From: Magnolia sinica
Lineage: Eukaryota; Streptophyta; Magnoliopsida; Magnoliales; Magnoliaceae
Reading direction: 5' to 3'
DNA length: 64,000 nucleotides
Assembly (NCBI RefSeq): GCF_029962835.1
Contig: NC_080588.1
Coordinates: 62,954,001 to 63,018,000 of the forward strand
A program made the translations under genes and the position numbers. Under the pieces are notes generated by a model that did not search any database, was not told the DNA's origin, and was given only the letters and a program-made list of their open reading frames with translations. This document shows positions 23,801 to 32,306 of the stretch, piece by piece; position 1 is the stretch's first letter; every line of letters starts with the position of its first letter.

Positions 23801-24226
23801 AGTACATTTGTTGTGTCCTCAGCCCAAAAATTAGGTGGATCGGGAACTCGGGTGGGACACAACAAGGGAAACCGTGAGTATGGGTCACCCATTCTTTCCT
23901 TCTCTCTATGTAAACATAATAACATGCATTTGCATGTAGCCCCCACCTTTCTCTCTGCCTCCATCTCTTGATTCTCTCCTCTCCAAATATTTCACTCTTT
24001 CATCCCCTCGTCCATGTGCGGCACATGTGCCATACCCTTAGTTTTTGTATAATTGAAGGGGAGTATTCTCCAAACTTTGTTAAAAGGAAGACTTTAATGA
24101 CAGATTTTTCTAATCAAACATAGAAATGGAAAGTCGAACTGAAAGCTTTGCTGTCAGATGACTCTCATATTAACCGCTCGGAATGAATTGTTGCAGTTAC
24201 TCACGTCATTGGTGAGAAGGTGGTGA
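8349..24226 (+). CDS. DUF3054-family membrane protein, probably plastid-targeted, five exons
   Basis: Coding exons are 8349-8665, 8777-8904, 9387-9499, 10245-10430 and 24197-24226; together 774 nt, 257 codons plus TGA. All introns start GT and end AG, and codon phase is kept at each junction. I recognise the DUF3054 pattern: [15 protein letters not shown] (about residues 111-125), [12 protein letters not shown] (about 150-161), then two hydrophobic stretches between about 182 and 230, and the characteristic C-terminus [14 protein letters not shown]. The first ~90 residues are rich in Ser, Pro, His and Asn and poor in acidic residues, like a chloroplast transit peptide; an acidic linker follows. 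The ATG at 8349 is preferred because upstream in-frame ATGs (8247, 8277) lie in non-coding-looking DNA. The biochemical function of DUF3054 is unknown to me. The short terminal exon lies 13.8 kb away; its match to the family C-terminus is the reason for including it. Without splicing of the last intron the protein would end about ten residues after FELFE. Confidence 0.86.
10904..11720. mobile_element. hAT-like MITE with 8-bp target duplication, in intron 4
   Basis: The terminal inverted repeats are CAATGTTGTCAAAATCG on the left and CAGTGTTATCAAAATCG as the reverse complement of the right end. CATGTAAA stands on both sides (10896-10903 and 11721-11728), an 8-bp duplication typical of hAT transposons. 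The interior is AT-rich with repeated acgattatcgtacgatt words near the right end and no transposase. ORFs at 10929-11490 are low-complexity. Confidence 0.85.
12812..12901. repeat. Perfect 45-bp tandem duplication
   Basis: The unit 12812-12856 (aacaagatgagcttaccatc...) is repeated without change at 12857-12901. Perfect identity suggests a recent local duplication. Confidence 0.9.
12937..13906 (-). mobile_element. RTE-type LINE, 3' end, decayed
   Basis: On the minus strand the sequence encodes broken pieces of a plant RTE reverse transcriptase: [20 protein letters not shown] near 13870, then the piece [20 protein letters not shown] (13542-13742 ORF), then the C-terminal region. Several frameshifts and stops are visible. 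The 3' end at 12937-12950 is a ccatcatcatcatc run, the trinucleotide tail usual for RTE elements. The 5' end is truncated at an AT microsatellite. It sits antisense in intron 4. Confidence 0.82.
13907..13956. repeat. AT dinucleotide microsatellite
   Basis: About 25 AT units at the truncated 5' edge of the RTE LINE, possibly grown from a short AT run in the element itself. Confidence 0.9.
14251..14571 (+). other. Unidentified ORF pair inside intron 4
   Basis: ORF 14251-14451 and the overlapping 14423-14629 together read like one protein broken by a frame change. The second part includes [20 protein letters not shown] and [16 protein letters not shown], charged and non-repetitive, unlike the surrounding AT-rich DNA. 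I do not recognise the family. It may be a captured or retroposed gene piece, or a remnant of another element. It ends where the foldback element at 14576 begins. Confidence 0.3.
14576..15383. mobile_element. Foldback element rich in cgttacgg motifs
   Basis: The left end AAGGTGTTCCGTATC pairs with the right end GATACGGAAAACCT. Both arms are built from repeated gttacgg / ccgttac words, and the middle is AT-rich with a CT microsatellite. TGGTA lies directly outside each end (14571-14575, 15383-15387, counting one shared base), which may be a target duplication. No coding capacity; superfamily uncertain. Confidence 0.65.
14788..14832. repeat. CT microsatellite
   Basis: About 22 TC units inside the foldback element. 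Confidence 0.9.
15427..15689 (-). mobile_element. Small Copia-like solo LTR, 263 bp
   Basis: On the minus strand the unit starts TGTTAGAAGTGTATTAG and ends TAATTATACA. CATGC flanks it on both sides (15422-15426, 15690-15694), a 5-bp duplication. A TATA-like gattataaat is at about 15520-15530 on the minus strand. No second LTR or internal region is present, so it is a solo LTR left by recombination. It lies in intron 4. Confidence 0.8.
15940..16782 (-). repeat. 3' LTR of the chromovirus
   Basis: 843 bp, plus-strand text TGACGCAGG...CCTGTGTCA. The last 27 codons of pol lie inside it (stop at 16704). The purine-rich gaggggaattggtac on the minus strand directly before it (16783-16797) is the likely polypurine tract. 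Confidence 0.85.
16704..21083 (-). CDS. Gag (C-terminal part)-Pol polyprotein of a chromovirus
   Basis: 1459 codons. Domains in order: capsid part of gag (1-150); CCHC zinc knuckle [14 protein letters not shown] (about 205-218); aspartic protease with [11 protein letters not shown] (about 300); reverse transcriptase with YFDDILIYS (about 661); RNase H from about 806 ([11 protein letters not shown]); integrase zinc domain near 990; integrase core with D (about 1060), D (SDRDVRF, about 1121) and E (DGQTEVVNR, about 1157); and a chromodomain from about 1360 ([10 protein letters not shown] to LLERY). The tail [10 protein letters not shown] runs into the 3' LTR, as in related plant elements. The zinc domain reads [13 protein letters not shown] where the family has a second His before FGRDK, so this copy probably cannot integrate. 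The first Met is inside gag; the true start is in the neighbouring ORF 21053-21526. Confidence 0.93.
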   Translation of the reverse strand: MDHYFEWYGMTENRQMRFAKMKLVGQAKLFWTNTERRVERVGRAPITHWYEMKEKLKEKYLPLSYRQKLLDQWQSLRQGSMPAADYIAKFEEYVMRCDIREDPLVTLSRFKTGLCTDLQRELITRPLMELNEAYQVVQELEQYLKAPVVRRFESRDSSARSSFQGTRPNIGSQPRAQATIPPRPREDKGKGVLGAGPSNMSQVRCYECDNLGHMSNQCPTKSRGRALVIGEPHEGGDDQGDYEVEEYHPKGGLTDEEVNGEVTLAVVWRVLAQSRSSADWRRSTIFYTIAKCGEKNCKVIVDSGSCQNVISTSTLDRLKLKSTHHPDPYKVSWVDKTSLPVTQQCLVPIEFGSYKESLWCDVLPRDVGHVILGRPWLFDNAVTIFGRSNACTFMYNGKKIKLNPMPPENTLRKKKDEKASEPREMGKSKPKSLHIISAREFEKEAKEDSMVYALVAREITPEIPSELPCEVTSVLKEYSDVFPEDLPNELPPMRDRQHCIDLVPGSTLPNLPHYRMNPAAHAELKKQVDELLQKGFIQESMSPCAVPALLTPKKDGTWRMCVDNRAINKISIKYRFPIPRLDDMLDMMARSTIFSKIDLKSEYHQIRIRPGDEWKTAFKTKDGLYEWLVMPFGLTNAPSTFMRVMTQTLRPFMEKFLVVYFDDILIYSTTKESHLEHLKKVCSVLRKEKLYANLKKCAFMSKQVVFLGFIVSSEGMRADPEKVRAIVEWPESRNIHEVRSFHGLATFYRRFIKGFSTIMAPITECMKKGEFVWSKAAVKAFKEIKGKMVEAPVMRLPDFSTAFVVACDASGVGIGGVLSQEGHPVAYFSEKLNEAKQKYSTYDKEFYAVVQSLGHWRHYLLPQEFVLFSDHEALRYLHSQKKLNPRHAKWVSFLQEYSFVLKHKAGVENKPADALSKRVALLNSLSVEVVGFEQLKDEYPICPDFGGTYASLSSDQHIMGEYVLKDGFLFKGDRLCIPRMSLREFLIWELHSGGIADNFGRDKTIALVEDRFYWPSLKRDIAKVLGQCRTCQLAKQRKQNTGLYTPLPVPHAPWQDISMDFVLGLPKTIKKHDSVFIVVDRFSKMAHFLPCSKTSDASHVARLFFDGVVRLHGLPKTIVSDRDVRFTSYFWKTLWHIMGTRLQFSTAYHPQTDGQTEVVNRSLGNLLRCLVGEHVKTWDLILPTVELTYNGSVNRSTGLSPFEVVNGYKPRMPIDLLPMSVTQRSSESADTFAHHIHDLHTHIRQRLNKSNDDYKVSADSHRRVQEFQEGDYVMVRIRPERFSQGSAKKLQARSAGPFKILQKVGSNTYWVYLPPEMSINPTFNVEDLVRAHTPIVDTSSLSWPFSEFATQPLPPPPPPITHKEAIEEILDDEIVSTRDGGFQRYLVRWKNKPSSESTWLSGDALQGIDPDLLERYKSFNSSESSFSHPRGIGTDTGAFKVYQRRKRQPQVPSLWIGEY
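21053..21526 (-). CDS. Gag N-terminal part of the chromovirus
   Basis: 157 codons starting [10 protein letters not shown], with a coiled-coil-like stretch (about residues 20-60), an acidic/basic linker and the start of the capsid domain ([18 protein letters not shown]). It ends in a stop 31 nt into the overlap with the gag-pol ORF. The change of frame equals a one-base loss near 21080. Programmed shifts in such elements lie between gag and pol; this one is within the capsid, so it is most likely an inactivating mutation. Confidence 0.88.
   Translation of the reverse strand: MPTRRGRGFGLQPTMNNEQLSEQLTELIQKITALEAGQRREFARLENQITITMTKVEQLEASQKENPAVGEDAHSQVEGIMEERAATRGGSEDRDRGNGRGVVREARATCGHQDRYDPDERAMKSVRVEAPSFDGRLDPKAFLDWISEWTTTLSGMA
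21810..21867 (+). other. Inverted fragment of the chromovirus pol C-terminus
   Basis: The plus strand here reads [19 protein letters not shown]. The same peptide, ending ILDDE, is encoded on the minus strand at about 16964-17030. So ~58 bp of pol, inverted relative to the element, is joined directly to the 5' LTR at the point where the LTR end and primer site should be. A handful of base differences separate the two copies. Confidence 0.85.
21868..22662 (-). repeat. 5' LTR of the chromovirus, missing its inner end
   Basis: Homologous to 15988-16782 but lacking the counterpart of the last ~50 bp (15940-15988). The outer end reads ctgtgtccgcatca, six bases longer than the 3' LTR version. No tRNA-complementary primer site follows. 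The gag leader (21527-21809) contains several gaaagttt/ctttcc repeats and no ORF. Confidence 0.85.
22668..24190 (+). other. Distal part of intron 4
   Basis: Nothing clearly recognisable. T-rich runs (tttctttctttcc and tttattttta repeats at 23185-23262) and two imperfect copies of cctgcaccaacctctcctgt near 23670 and 23707. The ORF 22531-22809 begins in the LTR and is not supported. Confidence 0.5.
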
Positions 24227-24376
24227 TGACTCACTTACATGAATCTGCGGTCCTGAGCTCATGTTCCCGCTGCATTCGATCGTTACAATATGTGCCAGGT
24301 AACTCAAATCTCCACATTTCTGTTACTTTCATTGTATTATAGTGACAGATTCATATGGTGATAACCAAGTGTTTGT
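24227..24376 (+). other. Probable 3' untranslated region of the DUF3054 gene
   Basis: Sequence directly after the TGA at 24224-24226. No clear AATAAA was seen; the true 3' end is not determinable by eye. Confidence 0.35.
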
Positions 24377-24424
24377 TTTGTTTTGTTTTGTTTTGTTTGT
24401 TTGTTTGTTTGTTCCCCCCCCCCT
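24377..24424. repeat. TTTTG / TTTG microsatellite followed by a C run
   Basis: Several ttttg units, then tttg units, then about ten C. Low-complexity DNA. Confidence 0.8.
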
Positions 24425-24979
24425 CTGAATTTTGATTTTAAGGGAAAGGAATAGCCAATGTACCATATACCAGCGCTTCTATGTTAGGAAATGAATTCGA
24501 GAAGAAAACAACTTCCAGTTCTGTACATGTTGGTCCTACTGGTCATCTGATCTGATGGTCCACCATGAATGGGTTATGTCCTAGAATTCTTGTAAACCGA
24601 AAGATCTTAACCATCTATTTATAGGCCACAGATTGGCATATTACCATCTTTTCTATAAAGTTTTATTTGCTGTCCCTATACTCAGTGGCATCATCGATGA
24701 TGTCTGGATCACTGAATCCACGCGAAATGGTGGATTCTGGCATAGCAATTTTTGGAAATGTAGGGTTTGCCTGTGATGTTGGTCTCCATGACCCATTTAT
24801 GGTTATCCTCTATGAATGAATGGTTCAGATCATCATACGTATATAACGTGTGCAGTATAAACTCGGGAGTAAGATTTTCACTGGAGACTTGTGAATTGTT
24901 GGGTCCTGGTCTGATTTGGCTCGGGTTCCAGCGCCAGCCTTTCTTACAGGCCCATGGTTGGACCCAAGGCGTTGGTGCC

Positions 24980-25615
24980 TGATTGATATGGAGTCTGGCT
25001 ACGAGTCGAGCTTGGCATGGCCAGCAGCCAACCCCAGCTTGAACTCGGCTTGACTTGGTCCTCGAGCCTGACTGTCCAGCTCAGCCCTGTTTGGTCAGCA
25101 GCTCGAGACAGCTCAAGCCCAGTTCGAGTTTGTGCTTTCGAGTTATGGACAGTGGTCGGCCAGGTTGCCGTGGCTAGCATGACTGCCCAAATATAATGAA
25201 AAATGGAGAGGGTTCAATTGTTTATCAGACTGACGGGTAGGGTAGTGACGAGTTGAGCTCGGATCAAAGGTTAGGACGGCCGGATGGGGGTGAGAATGGG
25301 CTTGGAAGTTGGATCAGAGGCTGGGCTCATGTTCGGACTGAAAGAAATGAAAAGGGGCAAGGTTTTTATTTTTAAGTTGATATTTATATAAGCTAACCGA
25401 GCAAGTCGAGTCGGACATATCTAAGCCAAGTTCTAGTTATGGACTGATCCGAGTGGAGTCGAGCTCGGGCCAAGCTTGGACTTGGCTCGAAATTTTTTCG
25501 AGCTAAAAAATTCACCTTGATTAGGCTCGAATCCAGTTTCAGGCTGAGTCGAGTTGAGCTTATCCGAGTTGATTCGAGCGAGTTAACTGAGCCAACTCGG
25601 TTTGTCTACAGAGTA
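24980..25615. repeat. Degenerate repeat rich in cgagctcg / gactcgag words
   Basis: Many overlapping copies of gagtcgagct and agctcgg in both orientations, as in the MITE at 59804-60250. Ends and target duplication are not clear. ORFs here (24944-25180, 25517-25858) follow the repeat and are not credited. Confidence 0.35.
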
Positions 25616-28600
25616 AGTCTGTCTCAGGTCCAATTTGAAAACTGGTCTTTTTGGCTTTTTTTTTTTTTAAATTTTAAATTTTTATTTGTTTATTTTAATT
25701 TATTTAATTTATTTTATTTAAATACTGGGAATAGCCCTCTTTGTGGATTTAATGGTGGGCTTGGGCCTGATATTGAGGGCTGGGCACTCAACCGGAATAC
25801 GCAATTAAGGTTAGTGGGTAGTACATGCACCAAAACACTCGACATCAGAGGATCCTAGCCATAGATTGTTGGTTCATGAGCTACATGCAGCAGTGCCCAT
25901 AATACCAACAGTTTGGTGACCAAACCATCGGCCCCACTTGTACAAGCTCAGAATCTGGGCGTTACTATTCGAGTATTTGGGCCAGGAGAACCTAATGATA
26001 CCTGTAAGACAATAAACGCTGGAGGAACAAATATTCCCTTTTCCAGTAGAGCATTCTTTATTTGAAACAATAGCCTGTTGGGGCTAAGTAATGGTGGCGA
26101 GGGTAACGCTGCGGTTCATGGACCTTGCTGGTGTTGGGCTGAGCCAAAATGCTGACTAACTAGACCTACGCATGATGGTTTCTAGGGCCTGAAAACTAGT
26201 TTTGGTGGGCCTTGGCATCGTAAGAAATTGCCTATTCCAACTTAGATAACACAACTGGGCTGAGTACTCTTTGCTGGTGGGTACTCCGGGCTATTAGTGA
26301 GATAGAAAATAATGTTTTACAAAACCTGATTAAGGGTTCTGGTCCAAACCATCTAGGTCTAATGATTTGACGGTTGGATTAGAAAACAGGTGTGACCCAG
26401 GTGGCTCATCTAGAATGGGTTCAAGAGCAACCCACTCCAGAAAATTCACCGGATCTGGTCCAAACTGGTCCTACCATCTGGTGTTCTGGGTTTTTAGGAC
26501 ATTGGACATGTCATTAGGTGGCTCATTCAGAACGGGTCAAGGGCGAGCTAGATGTTGCGGGGTCTTGTGCATTGGGTGGAAAATGGGCGTGGCCTAACCC
26601 GGCAGAAGCATGTCCAAGGACGTGAGTCTAGACCCAGTCCAATCCTTAAACAGGGTGGTCAGTGCTTAGCCCACCATCCAAATAATATCCCTCACCAATT
26701 AATTAAGTTGGGTGGGCCTTAAGAAAACCTTGCCTGGGTCCGGCCTAGTTAGTTACAAAGACCCAAAACTCAGGCCCCGATCCAGTCCAGCGCAGGCTAG
26801 ACTTTGGTTGGGCAGGGCCCCTGCAGCCCATTTATCACTCTGCTTGTGTAAAGAACAAGCACTACAATTTTGGGTACACACATAAAGCAGTATCAAAATC
26901 AAAAGAAAATAAAGAAAAGGTACGATCTATATCATAGAGATTTATATGATTCCTTTTCAGTACAATATATATAGTAGAGATTTATATGATTCCCTTTCCG
27001 TACGCCTATGAATTTACATCGATCCACTATTTTCTTTATATGATGACCCATTTCCTTTTGAGGTGAGACTATTCCCTGTGGATGCATACATTTACCTGCC
27101 TACATTGATCAACTATTCTCGAAGGCAAAAAACAAAGTAGCTCTCAACATTGAGATTTACATGCTTCCCTTTCCACGATATAGAGCTATATATATTACCC
27201 CATTACCCGAAAATGAACAAGGGTTTACATTAAAACAGTGAGAAATTACAAAATCGCCCTTCGGTCTGCGACAGTGCTGACTGGATAAACAGTGTATCTT
27301 TGATGATCAGGCCCAAAATCCTAACAATGCCCATATCTGTAGTGAGACCCGCAACATCATCATGTGATCTAAGTGCACAAATCACACCTACCTGATGGCA
27401 TAATGCATTTGTAATTTGGCTCTCTTTTATAGCCATCCATTTCCATATGGGATGGTTAGAAGTGGCTGATGAAGTGATTCTTTAGAGCCATAGTGGATCC
27501 ATGACAGCCTTGCAAATGAATGACCCAAATTGTCAATTGAGCCTACTTTTTCATCCTTTTATAGTTGTCAATCTTGTCTATCATTTTATAACTTGTTTAT
27601 CTGATGGTTAAAATTAGGGGTAGCAATGGGCCGCGCTAGTTCTCAAATACTCTACTCGACTTGATGTTCCTGTCAACCCAAAGACTCAACTCGACTCGAA
27701 TCGATGTTTATTAGTAAAAAATAAGAAATGTCTAATAGATTTTTAAAATAGTATGAGTATGAAATAACATATTAATTTGTAAGAGTGGGCGTTTGAATCA
27801 TCATCTCCCACTTTGCATTTTCTTTTCTTAAATCAAAACACCTTTTTCATATTTTAATTCATCAAGCTACTCGAGTGGTCAAAAAATCAGCCCTATAGGG
27901 ATAGGGTTTAGGCCATGGCCAATCATCAAGTTGGCCACCATTATGCAATGAGAATGAATGGTTTAAGTGAGATATTTTCATTCACCATGCATGTGACAGT
28001 TATTGGATATAGGTGTATAACAAACTATGAATGAAAGAACCTATTCAAGACAACTTAGCTTATCCAAGACAAAATGACATGGTCCAAAAATAAATTTTCT
28101 TTCATCCAATTAAAAATTATTTGATACATCATCAATCAATCTACATATAATATACATAGCTTTTTCTATAAACTAACAAAAGCAAAATCCCAATTGAAGG
28201 CAACCACTGAGAGGGGCCAGTCCTTGTTTGTGTCACATTCCTAGTATGTCATGTCTAACTCAAATTCCTATCACCATTAGGAAATGACCCTTTCACCGTG
28301 GGAAAAAGCAAAAGAAGGAAGCAAACGAATTATACCGAGCCATGTAGCTGACATGAAAGATACCTTTAGATAGCAGGCTCCTCACAAGGTTTCCCTCTTC
28401 GCAAGGGAGAGGGACTCTTGTGCTTTGAATTTTAGAAGCAAAGCAAACCCACTATTGGAAGCTGCTGTATGTAGACTGCCAAAAGAGGAGTTATTTGATT
28501 GTTTGGCAGTGTAGGATGGCACATAAGCTTGCCTGGAGATGTTGTACATGTGGTACACTTGTAACTCAATCCACACCATCCAAATCATGAGACCCGTTAC

Positions 28601-28903
28601 TGATTGGCCAGAACCCAAAAATTACAGTAAACAGATATCCTAACCATCTTATTGATGGCCATGAAATCTATGGTTTTAAATGTGAAAATAGTTAAAACAG
28701 TCCAGATTCTACTAACAAATATCGTGTAGTTGGAGGTAACGGCAATTATTGATCTGGTTTGTTGGGTGAAGGAAATGTGCGGTGTCCCACAAATTGGGTG
28801 GTTTGGATTGATTCGCATGTGTGGTAGATGTACAGTGTCAGTGTGCATGAGCATGGATTTCAAAATTCCCTCATCAGGAATATTAATCTTTCTTTTCATT
28901 TGT

Positions 28904-28907
<4 letters not shown>
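25616..28907. other. Intergenic DNA, no gene seen
   Basis: No coding or RNA gene recognised. It holds a small imperfect duplication of gagatttatatgattcc (26938 and 26977), scattered MITE words, and near 27640-27700 another ctcgact-rich patch. Small ORFs lack family features. Confidence 0.5.

Positions 28908-28942
<35 letters not shown>
28908..28942. repeat. GA microsatellite
   Basis: About 17 GA units. Confidence 0.9.
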
Positions 28943-28943
<1 letters not shown>

Positions 28944-29148
28944 CTAAGAAGAAAAATTGCCGTGATGGGACAACCCTAGCCCATCAAATGGTGGCCTACA
29001 ACTAATAGTTGTGAAGAAATGCAGCATAGTCCAAAATAAACGTGAAAAAGGCCGGAAATTTGGAGGCCGGTGCCTCTACAAATTCCAGAATAGCTTACTC
29101 TACAACTACTAGAATAGCTTATTCTACAAAAGTGGTGTGTGTGGGCGA

Positions 29149-29170
29149 CCCCCCCCCCCCCCCCCCCCCC
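29149..29170. repeat. Run of 22 C
   Basis: Uninterrupted C homopolymer, translated in one frame as poly-Pro or poly-Gly. Length is prone to sequencing error. Confidence 0.85.
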
Positions 29171-30618
29171 ATGTAGGCCCACATCCACATCGTCCATCAG
29201 GTCCATCCAAAATGAAGGTATATAGATCACAGTTTCATCCAAAACGAAGGTGGATGATCACCCCACAGGGAACAGATAGGAAGGGGACGCCTACAGCTAA
29301 AACCTTCCAGATTGTGTGTGGGACCAACTGTGTTTTGTGTGTGCTATCCAATCCATTCCTCAGATAAGCACCATAAAGATGATTGGACACCCCAAAAATC
29401 AACCTATTCTAGCTTTGACCGTGTGATTTTAAAGGTTTTAAACATGGTGGACCCACCTGATTACTGGGTGGGCCCGGTTTTTGGGACAAAGCTTGAACTT
29501 GGAAAGGCCACCTCCTGGACTGAGTGGATGTCATGTACACACCACCACACACAATGCTTGTAAAATAGTTTATATTACAAGCACCTGTAGAGGAGCCAGC
29601 CTCAGGAATTTGATGGCTAGGATTTAAAATTTTCAGAGAAAGATCCATTCATCATGAAATTTGGACCACCAAAACATGTCCCCACTAGTGCATATGTAGG
29701 ACCCATGGATACTAAATTATAGTAACCACATCTTTTAGAGAGTTTGTTTTACCTCCATCACAGCTTAGGATTCTCATGGGTTCTTGTCACTAGCATGAAT
29801 AATCTATTGTCCCATGACTATGAGTCGCTGATGATCCTAACCTTTGATTTTTAAAGTTGAATGAGAATCCTTTGAATTTTTCTTTTCATTGATTTGAACT
29901 CATCTAACCGTACTGATTGTGATGATGCCATTCCCCTTAGGGAATATTCATAGTATGGTCAGTTCTAATAATCAATCCACTAAGATGTGGGCCCAGCAGT
30001 GGAACAAATATCGTCGAGATTTTGAAAGCTCGCAATAATTTCATGAAAAATTTTGAAAATAATTTTATCATGTTTTTAATATTAGATTTTCAAAATATCA
30101 CATTTTTTTATATATTGTAATTTTAACCCCAAAATACTAAAATTCTTCAACAATTCATTATTTAAATTAAGGGATGTGACACTGCAAAACACATGCAGAG
30201 AGGTATGAAGAACAAAGCTAAGGAGAGGAAGGGTCCATGCCTAAAACTTTAGGAGAGAAAAAGCAGGCAAGGAATGGCTTTTTGAGGGTAAAATGAAAGC
30301 CTTTGCCTAGCTTTTGTAGGTGAAAGTGAAATCTGATCTTTCCAACGGACACTAACTTCATTTTTACCCTTTAGCTAAAGGGTCTTTGATATCTTGGAAT
30401 ATTGACTGCTACAAAAATTAATTGAGGTGGCAAAAATGTCCAAAAGCTACTCACATTATGCATAGTATAGATATCATCTTTTTTTAAAAAAGTTATTTTT
30501 TTATTAATTTATAACAAATACTTTTAAATGTTTTGTTTTCAGCGAGATTTTTCCCATAATCTAAAATTGCCTGGCTAAGAAATTGCCGGAAATTAAAAAT
30601 TTCACCATGGGCCAACAT
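29171..30618. other. Intergenic DNA, no gene seen
   Basis: MITE-like words near 29430-29560 (catggtggacccacc) and AT-rich sequence 30000-30560. No gene recognised. Confidence 0.45.
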
Positions 30619-30627
30619 GCATTGGAT

Positions 30628-30734
30628 CCTTGCTCTTGCTCCAACACCTGGTCAAGGGTTTGAGTATCCATAGGTGGTGAAATCCCACTATGGCGTGAGT
30701 GTGTGGAGTGTGTGTGTATGTTAAAAAAAAAAAA
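30628..30734 (+). mobile_element. 5'-truncated tRNA-type SINE
   Basis: It contains a B-box-like gggtttgagtatcc and ends in a run of 12 A. The 9-bp direct repeat gcattggat lies on both sides (30619-30627, 30735-30743). No A box is present, so the copy is truncated at its 5' end. Confidence 0.6.
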
Positions 30735-31444
30735 GCATTGGATTCTAAGCTGCGATGGAGGCAAAATAATATAATGGATGTGTAGGAAGAACCATTTTAT
30801 GGTTGAGCCATCTTTTAGTGGGACACATTTCAAGTTGATGTGCCAATCAAGTCAGCTGATATGTAGGGGCCTAGCATGGATGGTGTGAGAAAACAGTATG
30901 ATGAAACAAAGAAAACCAAACACATAAAAAATAAGGATTTAATTATATAGTTCTGTGTTGTGCTTATTCCACGGATGAGTTCCTATCGAAATTGTTATCT
31001 TCTAAAAAAGTATTACATCGCTAAAAAAATCTTTCGTGGACAAAAAATTCAGTAACTTTTTTATGTTACTTTAACAAGTTGTCATAGAGAATATTTATAT
31101 CCCATGTCTCTTCGTTGGAACTTTATTTATAATTTTCCTTGTACTATTTTGTAAAATACAAGATATCTATCACAACCATCTTTACCTTTGTAGGTGCTAT
31201 GTTATTCTTACTTCCTTTGAGGTACCTATCTGCACCCCTCCTATCAACTATGAGGTGTTGGAACCTTTAACACTAAGTGAAATTTAATGGGCCCAAGAAA
31301 TGCTTAAACTTATGGTAGAAATTGGCTTTGTGAACATATCAATCCCATTGTCTTTTGTGTGAATACTTTTGAATAATATTTTGTCTAAAGCAATCATTTG
31401 GTTGCAAGTAATTGCTGATAAATGTCGGGATCATCATGATAATT

Positions 31445-32020
31445 AGTTTTAACATCCGTTTAGATTGGAAGAAAAATGGGAAGGTAATTTTGCCTCGAAA
31501 ACTGAAATTATATCGGACGGGATTGCCTTTGTAAAATCCATGGCCCTACCACGATGTAATTTTTTTAAAAATCCACACTGTCTATCCATTTTACTAGCTC
31601 ATTTTAAGATATGAGCCCAAAAATGAGGCAGATTGTATGCTTAAGTCCACTGTTAAAAACTGAAATTGGTATAAGACTCACTAATGTGTGTCCGTCATCC
31701 AACCTGTTAATAAGGTCAAAAAGTCAGATGAACTAAAAACACAACTATTAGCTTGATCCAAAACTTTCGCGGCCCTTAAAAAGTTTCCAACAGTAGGTGC
31801 TCGATTTCCATTGTAGTCTGTGGTGTAGCCCACATACACTTTGGATTTGCCTCTTTTTAGGCTCATGTCCTAAAATGAGCTGATAAAACTTTTTAGCATG
31901 TTTGGTTTTTCTCCTCATCCATTTTAGTGCATTGGCTGACCAACTTACATGAATTTAACAAGCTAAATAATCATTACACATTTACTAGCATTTACTTTAG
32001 TAAATGGTTAACCAAACAAC
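31445..32020. mobile_element. MITE-like insertion in the Copia RNase H region
   Basis: It separates the copia motif DNQNVICLATH from the C-terminal motif IHTKDNG, which are about 30 codons apart in intact elements. It has the interior words of the dispersed MITE family (ggatgacggacacacat, ttttgggctcatatct). Exact ends not resolved. Confidence 0.55.
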
Positions 32021-32306
32021 CCTTAATGAGTTGCCAAACAAATGACATTTTGATTGTCATAATACAATTAAATTGCATCCTCCTTCAATTCAAACTCTTT
32101 CACCAATCCTATAATGCATAGTGCTTTCTTAGCTGCTTTTGTAGTGGTAATATATTCAATTTCTGTTGTAGGCGGTGCTCTAGTTGATTGCAATATAGAT
32201 TTACAACCTGTAGGCTTATCTACAACTGAAAACACATATTTTATATAGTAGACCTCGTGTTATCCAAATCTCCAGAATAGTTAGCATCCATGCACCCAAC
32301 AACTGT

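Larger units (their letters stand above)
10431..24196 (+). other. Intron 4 of the DUF3054 gene, 13.8 kb, filled with transposons
   Basis: The intron runs from the donor GAG|GTGAGA at 10430/10431 to the acceptor ttgcag at 24191-24196. In order it holds an hAT-like MITE, a 45-bp tandem duplication, an RTE LINE 3' end, an AT microsatellite, an unidentified ORF pair, a foldback element, a small solo LTR and a complete-length antisense chromovirus. These account for roughly 9.6 kb. The remainder (10431-10895, 11729-12811, 15695-15934, 22668-24190) shows nothing recognisable. Confidence 0.8.

Noticed and set aside
29137..29242. Poly-Pro or poly-Gly protein
   Set aside because: Only a translation of the 22-C run.
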